Shown: positions 17,167 through 27,325 of the stretch, piece after piece
Numbering within the stretch: the stretch's first letter is position 1
Layout of the letters: each line of letters opens with the position of its first letter
Source: Ciceribacter lividus
Lineage (GTDB): Bacteria > Pseudomonadota > Alphaproteobacteria > Rhizobiales > Rhizobiaceae
Direction: 5' to 3'
Assembly (NCBI RefSeq): GCF_003337715.1
Contig: NZ_QPIX01000007.1
Location: 62,001-126,000, forward strand
Length of the DNA stretch: 64,000 nt
The notes under the pieces: model-generated
Told to the model about the DNA's origin: nothing
Databases searched by the model: none
Seen by the model: only the letters and a program-made list of their open reading frames with translations
Position numbers and translations under genes: made by a program

Positions 17167-17801
17167 CGTTCGAGCTGAAAACGGTTAGCGGCAAGTCGAT
17201 CCTCTTCGTGATGGCCGCGGAGGCGGAGTATGGTCCTTTCCTGCGGTCGCGCTTCGACCCCCTGATGACAGGCGTCGGCCCGGTTGAGGCCACGCTCGCG
17301 CTGACCCGAGCCGTCTCCGCGCTGGAGGCGGCAAAGACGCTTCCGGATCTCGTCGTCTCGCTCGGCTCCGCCGGTTCGAACACTCTCGAGCAGACGGGGA
17401 TTTATCAGGTCGGGTCGGTCTCCTATCGCGACATGGATGCCTCGCCGCTCGGCTTCGAGAAGGGCCGCACGCCATTTCTCGACCTTCCCGCGGTCATCGA
17501 CCTCCCATTGCGCATTCCCGGCATTCCGACAGCCAGCCTTTCGACCGGCGCCAACATCGTTTCGGGAGACGCCTATCACGCCATCGGTGCCGACATGGTC
17601 GACATGGAAACCTTTGCGGTCTTTCGCGTGTGCAGCACGTTCGGCCTGCCACTGATCGGCCTTCGGGGGATTTCCGACGGGAAGGATGAGCTTCGCCACG
17701 TCGGCGACTGGACGGAATACCTGCACGTCATCGACCAGAAGCTCGCCGGCAGCGTCGACACGCTGCTTGCGACACTCGAGGACGGCCTCTTCTGGTTCTG
17801 A
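17163..17801 (+). CDS. MTA/SAH nucleosidase-like protein (phosphorylase superfamily)
   Basis: From a GTG overlapping the upstream stop, the 212-residue protein shows the PNP/UDP-fold of MtnN-type nucleosidases. It has FVMAAEAEYGPFL at the N-terminus, VVSLGSAGSN (glycine loop), GANIVSGDAYH and the purine/ribose motif ADMVDMETFAVFRV. It also has RGISDGKDELRHVGDW with the catalytic Asp (SDG). It probably cleaves 5'-methylthioadenosine or S-adenosylhomocysteine. It is shorter and more divergent than E. coli MtnN, so specificity is uncertain. Confidence 0.85.
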   Translation: MTFELKTVSGKSILFVMAAEAEYGPFLRSRFDPLMTGVGPVEATLALTRAVSALEAAKTLPDLVVSLGSAGSNTLEQTGIYQVGSVSYRDMDASPLGFEKGRTPFLDLPAVIDLPLRIPGIPTASLSTGANIVSGDAYHAIGADMVDMETFAVFRVCSTFGLPLIGLRGISDGKDELRHVGDWTEYLHVIDQKLAGSVDTLLATLEDGLFWF

Positions 17802-17886
17802 AGTCGACGCGGCGTACTGCGAAATTTTCCGGATCTGCGGCAAATCAGCAATTGCCAGAACGGGCGGTTTTCATTAAAGGCTCGAC

Positions 17887-19449
17887 ATGACCCAGACAGC
17901 TCATCCCGACAGCGTTCTCATCATCGATTTCGGCAGCCAGGTGACGCAGCTCATCGCCCGGCGCGTCCGCGAGGCGGGCGTCTATTGCGAGATCGTTCCG
18001 TTCCAATCTGCAGACGAAGGCTTTGCGCGGCTGAAGCCGAAGGCGGTGATCCTCTCGGGGAGCCCGGCCTCGACGCTTGAAGAGGGAAGCCCTCGCGTAC
18101 CGCAGGTCGTCTTCGACAGCGGCGTTCCAATCTTCGGCATTTGCTATGGGCAACAGACGATCTGCGTGCAGCTCGGCGGCAAGGTCGAGGGCGGACATCA
18201 CCGGGAGTTCGGCCGCGCGTTTCTCGATATCGAGAAGGACTGCGCACTCTTCGAGGGTCTCTGGCCCACCGGCTCTCGCCACCAGGTCTGGATGTCCCAT
18301 GGCGACCGCGTAACCGCATTGCCCCCCGGCTTCGAAGTGGTCGCGACCTCCGCCAACGCTCCCTTCGCCTTCATCGCCGACGAGAAGCGTAAGTATTACG
18401 CCGTGCAGTTCCATCCGGAAGTCGTGCACACGCCTGACGGTGCCAAGCTGATCGCCAACTTCATCCACAACGTCGCCGGCATCAAGGGCGACTGGACGAT
18501 GTCGGCCTATCGCGCCAAAGCCGTTCAGGCCATCCGCGACCAGGTCGGCGACAAGCGGGTCATCTGCGCCCTCTCGGGCGGCGTCGACAGCTCCGTCGCG
18601 GCACTGCTGATCCACGAAGCGGTCGGCGACCAGCTCACCTGCATCCTGGTCGACCACGGGCTGATGCGCAAGAACGAGGCGGCCGACGTGGTCGCCATGT
18701 TCCGCGAGCACTATAACCTGCACCTCATTCACGTCGATGCCGTCGACAGGTTCGTCGGCGAGCTGGAAGGCGTTTCCGACCCGGAAACCAAACGCAAGAT
18801 CATCGGCCGGCTCTTCATCGAAACCTTCGAGGAAGAGGCCAAGAAGCTTGGCGGCGCCGACTTCCTGGGCCAGGGCACGCTCTACCCTGACGTCATCGAA
18901 AGCGTTTCCTTCACCGGCGGACCGTCGGTGACGATCAAATCGCACCACAATGTCGGCGGCCTGCCGGAGCGCATGAAGATGCAACTGGTGGAGCCGCTGC
19001 GCGAACTCTTCAAGGACGAAGTCCGCGTACTCGGCAAGGAGCTCGGCCTGCCCGACTCCTTCATCGGCCGTCATCCTTTCCCGGGTCCGGGCCTCGCCAT
19101 CCGCTGCCCCGGCGGCGTCACCCGCGAGAAGCTCGACATCCTGCGCGAAGCCGATGCGATCTATCTCGACGAAATCCGCAAGGCTGGTCTCTATGACGCG
19201 ATCTGGCAGGCCTTCGCCGTGCTGCTGCCGGTGCAGACCGTCGGCGTCATGGGCGACGGCCGCACCTACGAATTCGTCTGCGCGCTTCGGGCCGTGACCT
19301 CGGTCGATGGCATGACCGCCGATTTCTACCACTACGACATGGAATTCCTGGGCCGTGCGGCAACCCGCATCATCAACGAAGTCCGCGGCATCAACCGCGT
19401 CGTCTACGACGTGACCTCGAAGCCGCCGGGCACAATCGAGTGGGAATGA
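17887..19449 (+). CDS. guaA: GMP synthase (glutamine-hydrolysing) GuaA
   Basis: GuaA converts XMP to GMP with glutamine and ATP. The 520-residue protein has the class I amidotransferase domain, with nucleophile Cys86 in GICYGQQ and the VQFHPEV His/Glu pair. It then has the ATP-pyrophosphatase loop [12 protein letters not shown] and the C-terminal dimerisation domain ending KPPGTIEWE, which is the normal full length. It stands alone, 85 bp after the nucleosidase gene, and is followed by a terminator-like hairpin. Confidence 0.97.
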   Translation: MTQTAHPDSVLIIDFGSQVTQLIARRVREAGVYCEIVPFQSADEGFARLKPKAVILSGSPASTLEEGSPRVPQVVFDSGVPIFGICYGQQTICVQLGGKVEGGHHREFGRAFLDIEKDCALFEGLWPTGSRHQVWMSHGDRVTALPPGFEVVATSANAPFAFIADEKRKYYAVQFHPEVVHTPDGAKLIANFIHNVAGIKGDWTMSAYRAKAVQAIRDQVGDKRVICALSGGVDSSVAALLIHEAVGDQLTCILVDHGLMRKNEAADVVAMFREHYNLHLIHVDAVDRFVGELEGVSDPETKRKIIGRLFIETFEEEAKKLGGADFLGQGTLYPDVIESVSFTGGPSVTIKSHHNVGGLPERMKMQLVEPLRELFKDEVRVLGKELGLPDSFIGRHPFPGPGLAIRCPGGVTREKLDILREADAIYLDEIRKAGLYDAIWQAFAVLLPVQTVGVMGDGRTYEFVCALRAVTSVDGMTADFYHYDMEFLGRAATRIINEVRGINRVVYDVTSKPPGTIEWE

Positions 19450-19470
19450 AATAACACAGATCCCGGGTAG

Positions 19471-19495
19471 TCGGCGGGAAGGATATTCCTGCCGA
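19471..19495 (+). terminator. Hairpin downstream of guaA
   Basis: TCGGCGGGAA and TTCCTGCCGA pair over 10 positions with one G-U, around the loop GGATA. The hairpin begins 21 bp after the guaA stop. No T-run follows, so termination efficiency is uncertain. Confidence 0.45.
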
Positions 19496-19654
19496 ACCCG
19501 GTCTTCGTGAACGCTTGCCCGTACGTCACACCGTCTGCGTGAGACGATCAGCCTTCGATCGCCAAAGTTGACGCATGTCAACGCAGGCCGCAATGTCAGC
19601 GTGTACAGTTCAGCCGTTCTTCGAGTAGGTGCGCATCGAGCGAGGGCGGCCGGC

Positions 19655-20449
19655 ATGGCGCGGCAGATCGAGCGAAAGGTGACAATCATTCGCGGCATAA
19701 GCGCCGCTTCTCTTGCGGTCCTTGTCATCCTCTGCGCGAACATTCTGGGAGCGGCCGCCGCCTTCGCCGATCGAGACAGCCCACAATTCCACCGGGGTGC
19801 ATGCGAGGGGTCCTACCCTGGATGGCTGCGCGGCGTGGTCGACGGATACCACGATTTGTCCCTGAGCTCCGTGAAGGACCCCTCAAGCGTCCTGCAGATG
19901 GTTCCCACTCCGGAAGAGCTTACGTCGGCCGACGAACGCCTCGGATACGGCGAGGGCCTCAAGGAGGGCTTCAAGCTCGGTGTCAGCTACGGCGTGGAAC
20001 TTGGAAGGGCGGCGCGCACCGCTGAGTCCGATGCCGAGACAATGGGCCAAATGACGGCCCGGTTCCAGGCATTCGTACAGGAGCATTGCGGTGACCTTAT
20101 TGCCGCATTGGACTGGAAAAAGACCTTTATGAATACAGCTGAAACGTCGACTGTCGCCACCCTGAACGAAGCCCAGCTGGCCATGCATCTCGCGGCGACT
20201 GCCAACCAGTTGGCAATCAGCGCTGAAGAGATGGCTCGAGGGGCACAGGAGGCGGAGGCAAAGGGTGACTTGCCTGCGGCGTTGAAGTTCCGTGCCACTG
20301 CGCAGTCTTCTGCTCAAATGTCCGCAAGTTTTGCCCAGATGGCCCGAAGCCATGCGGCAGCCGGTCGCGAGGAAGCCGTTCAGGCCATCATCGATGCGGA
20401 GGCCGCTGCGGAGAGAGCGAAGAAAGCTGTCGACGGCGCGGGCGGCTAG
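19655..20449 (+). CDS. Exported protein of unknown function, helical C-terminus
   Basis: The 264-residue protein starts at an ATG behind GAGGGCGG. It has an extended basic n-region and the membrane segment ISAASLAVLVILCANILGAA, with likely cleavage at AFA-D. Next come a short conserved-looking motif, RGACEGSYPGWLRGVVDGYHD, and a Gly-rich repeat, YGEGLKEGFKLGVSYGVELG. The final 90 residues are Ala/Glu/Gln-rich and should form long helices or a coiled coil. I do not recognise the family. It is probably periplasmic or inner-membrane anchored. It converges on bioR. Confidence 0.65.
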   Translation: MARQIERKVTIIRGISAASLAVLVILCANILGAAAAFADRDSPQFHRGACEGSYPGWLRGVVDGYHDLSLSSVKDPSSVLQMVPTPEELTSADERLGYGEGLKEGFKLGVSYGVELGRAARTAESDAETMGQMTARFQAFVQEHCGDLIAALDWKKTFMNTAETSTVATLNEAQLAMHLAATANQLAISAEEMARGAQEAEAKGDLPAALKFRATAQSSAQMSASFAQMARSHAAAGREEAVQAIIDAEAAAERAKKAVDGAGG

Positions 20450-20483
20450 CCGCACAAGGCGCCTGAGCAAACCTCGCCGCTGT

Positions 20484-20506
20484 CGCGCGACGTCTCACGT
20501 CGCGCG
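20484..20506. terminator. Perfect hairpin overlapping the bioR stop codon
   Basis: CGCGCGACGT and ACGTCGCGCG form a 10-bp perfect stem with loop CTC. The bioR stop codon spans the loop-stem junction. The hairpin lies between two convergent genes and may act in both directions, although there is no T-run. Confidence 0.45.
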
Positions 20507-21106
20507 TTCGAGCCCGCGGATATGGTTGCGCAGCATGGTCGCCGCGCGGTCGAACTCCTTCTTCTTCAGGGCATTCACGATCTGACGATGCGCAAGGCTG
20601 GAGCCCGGCTGCCAGCCGGCCGAGCGGGTTGCCGAGAATATGATCCGCGAATTGGCAAGCTGAAGATCGTCGAGCATCGAAAGGAGCTTCGGCATCCGGC
20701 ACGGCGCGACGAGTTCGCGGTGGAATACGCGATTGGCTTGCTCCCACTCCACCATGGTCTGCGCCTGATCGGCCGCGATGAGCGCCTTCTCAATCCGCTC
20801 GAGGCAGGCCGCGTTCATGCGGGGCCCCGCAAAGGTGAGTGCAAGACTTTCCAGTGCCGCCCTGATCTCGACCGTCTCCTGGATCGCAGCAGGATCCAGC
20901 GGCGCGACCCGGACCCCTCGGCGAGGCTCGGCGACGACTAGCCCGCGTGACCTCAGCAGCTGGAAAGCCTCCCTCGCCGGTACATGGCTCGCCTCGAATT
21001 CCTCCGCAATCCTATCCTGACGCAGAGGCGAGCCCGGAAGCAGTTCCCCGGCAACGATCCGCTCGCCCAACACTCTCGCGATGCGTTCCGCGACCGTCTC
21101 CGCCAT
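20495..21106 (-). CDS. bioR: GntR-family biotin repressor BioR
   Basis: The 203-residue FadR/FCD-type GntR regulator has the N-terminal winged helix ERIVAGELLPGSPLRQDRIAEEF, followed by SHVPAREAFQLLRSRGL, and an all-helical ligand domain. It is assigned as BioR because it is divergent from bioB. It also has exact TAGATAATCTA-type palindromes at its own promoter and in front of bioB, matching the BioR boxes described in alphaproteobacteria. It should repress biotin synthesis and probably itself. A general GntR label would be the fallback. Confidence 0.92.
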   Translation of the reverse strand: MAETVAERIARVLGERIVAGELLPGSPLRQDRIAEEFEASHVPAREAFQLLRSRGLVVAEPRRGVRVAPLDPAAIQETVEIRAALESLALTFAGPRMNAACLERIEKALIAADQAQTMVEWEQANRVFHRELVAPCRMPKLLSMLDDLQLANSRIIFSATRSAGWQPGSSLAHRQIVNALKKKEFDRAATMLRNHIRGLERAT

Positions 21107-21115
21107 CGTTGCCTC

Positions 21116-21128
21116 ATAGATAATCTAT
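21116..21128. promoter_or_regulatory. BioR box 1 (bioR-proximal)
   Basis: ATAGAT-A-ATCTAT is a perfect 13-bp palindrome 9 bp upstream of the bioR start codon. It matches the BioR operator core and is placed for autoregulation. Its centre is 72 bp from the centre of the second box. Confidence 0.85.
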
Positions 21129-21185
21129 ATTAATTGTCGTTGACGGTCCGCGATTTTGCAGACAGCCTGACTCCATGAGGAGATT

Positions 21186-21202
21186 TAATAGATAATCTAT
21201 TA
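21186..21202. promoter_or_regulatory. BioR box 2 (bioB-proximal)
   Basis: TAATAGAT-A-ATCTATTA is a perfect 17-bp palindrome 42 bp upstream of the bioB start. It shares the 13-bp core with box 1 and is the expected operator for repression of the bioBFDAZ transcript. Confidence 0.88.
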
Positions 21203-21244
21203 TTTGCCAAGCCTCGACGTTGGAAAATACGCGGAGATGCAGCC

Positions 21245-22231
21245 ATGCACGATCTGAACCGGCAACAGAACACAGCCATCGATGGCTCAGGTCCGGCCTG
21301 GACGTTCGAGGACGCCCGCGCCCTCTACCTGCAGCCATTCAACGATCTGCTCTTTCAGGCGCACAGCCTTCACCGTGAAAATTTCGATCCCAACCGGCTG
21401 CAGTTCAGCAAGCTCATCAACATCAAGACGGGTGGCTGTCCCGAAGATTGCGGCTACTGCAGCCAGTCGTCGCATCACGAGGCCGGCCTGAAGGCCTCGA
21501 AACTGCTCTCTTGCGAGCAGGTGCTCTCCGAGGCGCAAGAGGCGAAGGACGCCGGAGCGACGCGCTACTGCATGGGAGCCGCCTGGCGTAGCCCGAAGGC
21601 CCGCGACGAGGCGGCGATCGTCGCCATGGTGAAAGGGGTCAAAGCACTCGGCCTCGAAACCTGCATGACGCTCGGAATGTTGTCGCCCGAACAGGCGCAG
21701 ACCTTCGCCGAAGCAGGCCTCGACTACTACAACCACAACGTCGACACCTCCGAACGCTTCTACCCCGAAGTCATCGCGACCCGTCGATTCGAAGAGCGGC
21801 TGGAAACGCTCGCCCATGTCCGAGAGGCAGGCATCAAGGTCTGCAGCGGCGGGATCATGGGGCTCGGTGAAAGCGAGGACGACCGCATCGACATGTTGGT
21901 CACGCTCGCGAACCTGCCGTCTCCGCCGGAGAGCGTGCCGATCAACATGCTCATTCCGGTACCGGGCACAAAAATGGCCGATGCGGCGCCGGTCGATCCG
22001 ATCGCATTCGTCCGCATCGTCGCCCTTGCCCGGTTGCTAATGCCCCGGTCTCATGTGCGCCTGTCGGCCGGGCGTAGCGACATGTCGGACGAGCTGCAGG
22101 CTCTCTGCTTTTTCGCTGGTGCGAATTCGATCTTCGTCGGGGACACCCTGCTGACGGCGGCCAATCCCGGGGAGGACAAGGACCGAAGCCTCTTCCGCCG
22201 GCTGGGCCTGACGGCCGAGGACAACCGCTGA
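21245..22231 (+). CDS. bioB: Biotin synthase BioB
   Basis: This radical-SAM enzyme inserts sulfur into dethiobiotin. The 328-residue protein carries the CxxxCxxC motif for the [4Fe-4S] cluster at Cys65, Cys69 and Cys72 ([10 protein letters not shown]). It also has the conserved YNHNVDTS and the [10 protein letters not shown] block. Start: ATG behind GGAGATGCAGCC. It is the first gene of a five-gene operon in which every junction overlaps (TGATG with bioF). It is expected to be repressed by BioR through the upstream box. Confidence 0.97.
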   Translation: MHDLNRQQNTAIDGSGPAWTFEDARALYLQPFNDLLFQAHSLHRENFDPNRLQFSKLINIKTGGCPEDCGYCSQSSHHEAGLKASKLLSCEQVLSEAQEAKDAGATRYCMGAAWRSPKARDEAAIVAMVKGVKALGLETCMTLGMLSPEQAQTFAEAGLDYYNHNVDTSERFYPEVIATRRFEERLETLAHVREAGIKVCSGGIMGLGESEDDRIDMLVTLANLPSPPESVPINMLIPVPGTKMADAAPVDPIAFVRIVALARLLMPRSHVRLSAGRSDMSDELQALCFFAGANSIFVGDTLLTAANPGEDKDRSLFRRLGLTAEDNR

Positions 22232-23370
22232 TGCTCGAGCAGCTGGCTCGCTACGACACCAAGCTCAGGCAGCTCGAACAGAAGGATCGCCGCCGCCGGC
22301 TCTGCGCCGAGGCCGGCGTCGACTTCTCGTCCAATGACTATCTCGGCCTCGCCGCCTGTCCGAGGCTGGCGGCCGCAACGATGGCAGCCTTGGAGCGTGG
22401 CGTACCGCTCGGCGCCGGCGGGTCACGGCTGCTGCGCGGCAATCACGAGGAACATGAGGCACTGGAGGCCGAGGCAGCAGCCTTCTTCGGCAGCGAACGA
22501 GCGCTCTATTTCGGGAGCGGTTACGCCGCCAATCTTGCTGTCCTCTCCACATTGCCGCAGCGCGGCGATCTCGTGCTGTACGACGCCCTCATTCATGCGA
22601 GCGCACATGCGGGGCTCAAGGCGGGACGGGCAGAAGGCGTGGCCGTTCGGCACAATGATGCCGAGGCCTGCGAGGAGGCGATCCGTCGCTGGCGACAGGG
22701 CGGCGGCATCGGCACTCCCTGGATCGTGGTCGAGAGCCTCTATTCGATGGACGGCGACCGCGCGCCACTTCAGGACTTGATGGCAGTCGCCGATCGTCAC
22801 GACGGATTTCTCTTCGTTGATGAGGCCCATGCGAGCGGCGTATGGGGACCGGATGGCCGCGGCTTTGCCACAGATTTCGAGGGACGGGAGAATGTCCTTG
22901 TCCTTCATACCTGCGGCAAGGCCCTCGGCGGATCCGGCGCTCTTGTCGCCGGAAGCGGCATTCTGATCGATTATCTCGTCAACCATGCCAAGCCCTTCAT
23001 CTATTCGACCGCGCCATCGCCGCTTCAGGCGGCCTCTCTCCGCGAGGCTCTCAGAATACTCCGCGAGGAACCGGAAAGACGACAGCGCCTCCACCGCCTC
23101 GTTCGTCTTGCCGACGGGCTCAGCGCCGGTCTCCTCGGCGCATCGAGTGGTTCCCAGATCCAGCCGGTTGTCGTCGGCTCGAACGGCCGGGCTGTCGCTC
23201 TTGCCGAGCGACTGAGGCGGGATGGCTTCGACGTGCGGGCAATTCGACCGCCAACCGTCCCGGCCGGAACGGCGCGACTGCGCATCTCGATCACCTGCAA
23301 TGTCAAAGAGGATGACGTCCGCGCGCTCTTCGATCATCTTGCCGCCGCACTTGCGGAGATATCGTCGTGA
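22231..23370 (+). CDS. bioF: 8-amino-7-oxononanoate synthase BioF
   Basis: This PLP enzyme condenses pimeloyl-thioester with alanine. The 379-residue alpha-oxoamine synthase has the [10 protein letters not shown] start block, [11 protein letters not shown], the cofactor-binding [11 protein letters not shown] and the Schiff-base lysine in [12 protein letters not shown] (Lys230). The ATG overlaps the bioB stop by one base. The length is normal for the family. Its acyl substrate probably comes from BioZ, encoded at the end of the same operon. Confidence 0.96.
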   Translation: MLEQLARYDTKLRQLEQKDRRRRLCAEAGVDFSSNDYLGLAACPRLAAATMAALERGVPLGAGGSRLLRGNHEEHEALEAEAAAFFGSERALYFGSGYAANLAVLSTLPQRGDLVLYDALIHASAHAGLKAGRAEGVAVRHNDAEACEEAIRRWRQGGGIGTPWIVVESLYSMDGDRAPLQDLMAVADRHDGFLFVDEAHASGVWGPDGRGFATDFEGRENVLVLHTCGKALGGSGALVAGSGILIDYLVNHAKPFIYSTAPSPLQAASLREALRILREEPERRQRLHRLVRLADGLSAGLLGASSGSQIQPVVVGSNGRAVALAERLRRDGFDVRAIRPPTVPAGTARLRISITCNVKEDDVRALFDHLAAALAEISS

Positions 23371-24008
23371 GCGCGCGCTACGTCGTCACCGGCACCGACA
23401 CCGGGATCGGCAAGACGGTCTTCTCCGCCGCGCTGACGGCCGCACTCGACGGCTTTTACTGGAAGCCCATCCAATCCGGCCTCGATGATGAAACGGACAG
23501 TCAAACCGTCGCCCGACTCGGGGGACTCGCGCAGAACCGCATCCTGCCGGAGCTCTGGCGGCTTCGCACGCCGGCTTCGCCGCACATCGCAGCTGAAATC
23601 GATGGCGCCAGTATCCATCCGGACGCGATCGATCCTCCGGCGGTCGATGGCCCACTGGTGATCGAGGGCGCAGGTGGCCTGATGGTTCCGCTGACCCCGG
23701 ACCGGCTCTTCATCGAAGTCTTCGCGCGTTGGGGGCATCGCGTCATCCTCTGTGCCCGGACGCGTCTCGGGACAATCAATCACACCCTCCTTTCGATCGA
23801 GGCTCTGCGGTCGCGGCAGATTCCGGTTCTCGGCGTCGCGTTTATCGGCGAGCCGGAGGAGCACGTGGAAGAAACAATCGTTCACCTCGGACGGGTTCGG
23901 CGCCTCGGGCGAATGCCGTTCCTTACTGATCCGAATCCGTCGACGCTCGCCCGCGCCTTTCACGACCACTTCGACCTTTCGATCTTCGAGCCGGAGAGCA
24001 GACCATGA
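23367..24008 (+). CDS. bioD: Dethiobiotin synthetase BioD
   Basis: This ATP-dependent enzyme closes the ureido ring of dethiobiotin. From a GTG overlapping the bioF stop (GTGA), the 213-residue protein begins with the P-loop [10 protein letters not shown] (residues 8-17). It has the substrate block [16 protein letters not shown] and [11 protein letters not shown]. It ends overlapping bioA (ATGA). Length is typical. Confidence 0.95.
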   Translation: MSARYVVTGTDTGIGKTVFSAALTAALDGFYWKPIQSGLDDETDSQTVARLGGLAQNRILPELWRLRTPASPHIAAEIDGASIHPDAIDPPAVDGPLVIEGAGGLMVPLTPDRLFIEVFARWGHRVILCARTRLGTINHTLLSIEALRSRQIPVLGVAFIGEPEEHVEETIVHLGRVRRLGRMPFLTDPNPSTLARAFHDHFDLSIFEPESRP

Positions 24009-25282
24009 ACGCTGCGAAATCGTCGCCTGTCTGGCACCCCTTTACCCAGCACGGTCTGGAGCAACCCTTCAAGCGGATCGCAAGGACCGAGGGCTCCAGC
24101 CTGATCGACGAGGATGGGCAGCGAATTTTCGACGGGATTTCCTCCTGGTGGGTGATTACCCATGGCCATCGCCACCCGGCAATCATGGCGGCAATCCGCG
24201 AAGCGACCGACAAGTTCGACCAGATCATCTTCGCCGAGTACAGCCACGAACCGGCCGAGAAACTTGCGGCCGGCCTGATCGAATTGGCGCCCGACGGGCT
24301 CACCCATGTCTTCTACTCCGACAGCGGCTCCACCGCGGTGGAGGTCGCCATCAAGATGGCGCTTGGTTATTTCCATCACCGCGGCGAGCGAAAGGCCAGG
24401 ATCGTCGTCATGGAACACAGCTACCACGGCGACACGGTCGGCGCGATGTCGGTCGGTGAGCGCGGCGTGTTCAACGCCCCCTACCAGCCCCTGCTGTTCG
24501 ATGTCGGCCGACTCCCCTTTCCCGCGGCCGGTCACGAACAGCAGACGCTCGACGCGCTGGAGCAGCTCTGTCGCGGTGGCGACGTGGCTGCCGTACTCGT
24601 CGAGCCCCTGGTTCTCGGTGCCGGCGGGATGAAGCTCTATGCCCCGTCGGTTCTGACCGAGATCGCCGCCATCGCCAGCCGTTCCGGCGCGCTCCTGATC
24701 GCGGACGAGGTCATGACCGGCTGGGGCCGCACCGGCACGTTGTTCGCCTGCGAACAGGCCGGTATCACGCCGGACATTCTCTGCACGTCGAAGGGGCTCA
24801 CGGGCGGCGCACTGCCGCTTGCCGCCACGCTCAGCAAACCGGAGATCTTCGACGCGCACCGCTCGACGGATCGAAGCCGGACATTCTTTCATTCCAGCTC
24901 CTATACCGCCAATCCGATCGCCTGCGCGGCGGCATCGGCCAATGTCGACATCTGGCGGCAAAAGCCTGTGCAGGCGCGTATAGCCGCATTGGCCGAGAGG
25001 CAGAGCAAGAAGCTCGCACGTTTCCAAAACGATCCGCGTTTCTCGGACGTGCGGCAGATCGGCACCATTACGGCTCTGAATTTCGCAACGGAGACGACCG
25101 GCTACCTCTCCGACGTCGGGCCGAGATTGCGTCGGCTGTTTCGCGAAAGAGGACTGCTCATCCGCCCGCTCGGCAATGTCATCTACCTGATGCCACCCTA
25201 CTGCTCGTCCGCCGAAGAACTCGACCGTGCCTATGCCGCAATCGACGAGTGCGTCGACCTGATCCGGAGCGCCGACCGATGA
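24005..25282 (+). CDS. bioA: Adenosylmethionine-8-amino-7-oxononanoate aminotransferase BioA
   Basis: This class III PLP aminotransferase uses SAM as amino donor to make 7,8-diaminopelargonate. The 425-residue protein shows VWHPFTQHG near the N-terminus and [16 protein letters not shown]. It has the PLP blocks [15 protein letters not shown] and [14 protein letters not shown], with the Schiff-base lysine in [12 protein letters not shown] (Lys263). These are BioA hallmarks. The stop overlaps the bioZ start (ATGA). Confidence 0.96.
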   Translation: MNAAKSSPVWHPFTQHGLEQPFKRIARTEGSSLIDEDGQRIFDGISSWWVITHGHRHPAIMAAIREATDKFDQIIFAEYSHEPAEKLAAGLIELAPDGLTHVFYSDSGSTAVEVAIKMALGYFHHRGERKARIVVMEHSYHGDTVGAMSVGERGVFNAPYQPLLFDVGRLPFPAAGHEQQTLDALEQLCRGGDVAAVLVEPLVLGAGGMKLYAPSVLTEIAAIASRSGALLIADEVMTGWGRTGTLFACEQAGITPDILCTSKGLTGGALPLAATLSKPEIFDAHRSTDRSRTFFHSSSYTANPIACAAASANVDIWRQKPVQARIAALAERQSKKLARFQNDPRFSDVRQIGTITALNFATETTGYLSDVGPRLRRLFRERGLLIRPLGNVIYLMPPYCSSAEELDRAYAAIDECVDLIRSADR

Positions 25283-26262
25283 TGCGGTCGAGCCGGATGG
25301 CCGGTTTCGGCCACAGCGTTCCCGAACGCATCGTCGAGAATTGCGAGATCGAACATCGGCTCGGCCTGGAGGCCGGCTGGATCGCGAGGCGAACCGGCAT
25401 AAGGCGCCGCCGTTGGGCGGAGCCGCAGGATAGCCTGACCGCGCTTGCGGCCCGGGCGGCTGAGGATGCACTCTTGAGCGCCGACGTGGACCGGCGCGAC
25501 ATCGGCCTGACGCTGCTTGCCACCTCCACACCCGATCATCTGCTGCCGCCGTCTGCTCCGTTGCTCGCTTACAACCTCGGGCTTACCCGTTGCGGCGCGG
25601 TGGATCTTGCCGGGGCCTGCACCGGGTTCCTGCAGGCGCTGGCACTGGCCGACAGCCACGTGGTGCGCCATGGCAGACCGGTGCTGGTGGTCGCGGCGAA
25701 TATCCTGAGCCGCCGGATCAACCCCGATGAACGGGCATCAGCCGTCCTCTTCGCCGACGCGGCCGGTGCCGTCGTACTTGCGCCTTCGGATGACACCGAC
25801 CGAGGATTGCTCTCCCTCGATCTTGCCAGCGACGGCAGCCAGTACGGCCTGATCGGAATCCCGGCGGGAGGCAGCTCGCTACCTTTCCGGCCGGACCTTC
25901 CGGACGACCAGTGCCGGATGAGCATTCGCGACGGAAAAGCCGTTTTCGCTTCCGCCGTCAGGATGATGTCGGAAACGGCCACGGCGGCCGTCGCACATGC
26001 GAGGCTGCAAATGACCGACGTGACCCGCTTCATTCCCCATCAGGCGAATGCCCGCATGACGGACGCGCTTTGCGAAAAGCTCGCGATCGGAAAGGACAGG
26101 ACCGTCGAGACGATCGCCGAATTCGGCAATTCGTCGGCGGCAACGATCCCGCTTTCGCTCTCGATCAGCCATCGGAATCATCCCCTCGCGCGCGGAGAAA
26201 CCCTGCTCTTGAGTGCCGCGGGCGCCGGCATGACCGGCGGATCCCTTGTCTGGCGAATATGA
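25279..26262 (+). CDS. bioZ: Beta-ketoacyl-ACP synthase III-like BioZ
   Basis: The 327-residue FabH-like enzyme has the Cys-His-Asn triad: Cys114 in [10 protein letters not shown], His254 in IPHQANARM and Asn284 in [10 protein letters not shown]. In Agrobacterium and Mesorhizobium-type operons, bioZ replaces the BioC-BioH route, supplying the pimeloyl moiety by extending a glutaryl thioester. Its fixed place as the last gene of bioBFDAZ supports that role over housekeeping FabH. Two ATG codons, 3 bp apart, are possible starts; the first overlaps the bioA stop. Confidence 0.93.
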   Translation: MMRSSRMAGFGHSVPERIVENCEIEHRLGLEAGWIARRTGIRRRRWAEPQDSLTALAARAAEDALLSADVDRRDIGLTLLATSTPDHLLPPSAPLLAYNLGLTRCGAVDLAGACTGFLQALALADSHVVRHGRPVLVVAANILSRRINPDERASAVLFADAAGAVVLAPSDDTDRGLLSLDLASDGSQYGLIGIPAGGSSLPFRPDLPDDQCRMSIRDGKAVFASAVRMMSETATAAVAHARLQMTDVTRFIPHQANARMTDALCEKLAIGKDRTVETIAEFGNSSAATIPLSLSISHRNHPLARGETLLLSAAGAGMTGGSLVWRI

Positions 26263-26305
26263 AGCGCGGCGGCCGGACAGTAACTGCGGAGGCATTTTCT
26301 CTGCG

Positions 26306-27325
26306 TTACGCGCGGTCACGCTCGCGCGGCAATTTCCTGGCGCGGCTCGGAGGTGCAGAATGCAGGCGGTTCCAGGCGCGACGGAACTGTCGCGTCGACG
26401 CGAAGCCCGCCCGCTCCGCCACGCTTTCCATGTCGAGCCGCGTGCCTACCACGAGCTCGTGCGCCAGGGCGATACGCATGCGGTTGACATAATCGCTGAC
26501 GCTCATCCCCGTATGCTCATTGAACAGGCGCGAGAGATTCCGAGGACTCGTAGCCGCCACGCGGGCGAGTTCGTCGACCGACCAGTCCCGCGCGGGATCG
26601 GTCGCCACGGCGTCCTGCGCGCGATGGATCGCCGGATGAATGTGATTGCGCCCCTCGAGCCAGGGCGAGATCTGAGGATCGGCACCACCGCGCCGCAAGT
26701 AGACGACGAGATAACGGGCGACGGCGAGCGCCGTCGCGTGCCCCGCCTCCTTGGCCACGATGTGCAGCATGAGGTCGATGCCGGCGGTGATCCCGGCACT
26801 CGTCAGCCGCTCTCCGTCCTCGACATACAAGCGGTTCTCCTTCACCCGCGCCGTCGGCGCGAGCCGGATCAACTCGGACGTGGTCTCGTGGTGGGTGGTG
26901 CAGTCGTAACCATCGAGAAGCCCGGCGCGGGCAGCGAGCAACGCGCCCGAACAGATCGAGACAAGCCTCCGGCCGGGACCAACGGCACGTTTCAGCCAGG
27001 CGACGATTGCCGCTTCGAGCCGAGCGTCTTCGTCGCGGCTGTTGAAGGCTTGGCCGAGCGGCTTGTCGGCAGCACCCGAGACAACCACCAGCGAACCTTC
27101 TGGCAGATTGTCCGGCAGAGGCTCGATCGCCGCAAGATGCAGACCGATCGAGCTCCCGACCGCCGGCGCCGGGCCGATATAGTGAACGGAGAAATGTACC
27201 TTGTCCTGGACGAGGTTGGCCTTGCGCAGCACTTCCATCGGACCGGCGACATCGAGGAGCAGCGCGCGGGGTGGCACGACCATATAGACCGGAACATCCC
27301 TGCGATGCTGCGTGTCGATTGTCAT
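26306..27325 (-). CDS. GlxA-family AraC-type transcriptional regulator
   Basis: The 339-residue protein has an N-terminal DJ-1/PfpI-like domain: DVPVYMVVPPRALLLDVAGPMEVL, then VSGAADKP and the nucleophile-elbow-like ICSGALLAARAGLLDG. The C-terminus has two AraC helix-turn-helix units (WSVDELARVAATSPRNLSRLF and ESVAERAGFASTRQFRRAW). The family includes GlxA, ArgR and CdhR-like regulators of amine and amino acid catabolism. Start chosen at MTIDTQH, overlapping the last codon of the upstream hydrolase gene (ATGA), which implies coupled expression. The effector is unknown. Confidence 0.88.
   Translation of the reverse strand: MTIDTQHRRDVPVYMVVPPRALLLDVAGPMEVLRKANLVQDKVHFSVHYIGPAPAVGSSIGLHLAAIEPLPDNLPEGSLVVVSGAADKPLGQAFNSRDEDARLEAAIVAWLKRAVGPGRRLVSICSGALLAARAGLLDGYDCTTHHETTSELIRLAPTARVKENRLYVEDGERLTSAGITAGIDLMLHIVAKEAGHATALAVARYLVVYLRRGGADPQISPWLEGRNHIHPAIHRAQDAVATDPARDWSVDELARVAATSPRNLSRLFNEHTGMSVSDYVNRMRIALAHELVVGTRLDMESVAERAGFASTRQFRRAWNRLHSAPPSRARKLPRERDRA

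Noticed and set aside
17845-19743. A 632-residue minus-strand open frame opposite guaA.
   Set aside because: Antisense shadow; guaA is full length with all catalytic motifs.
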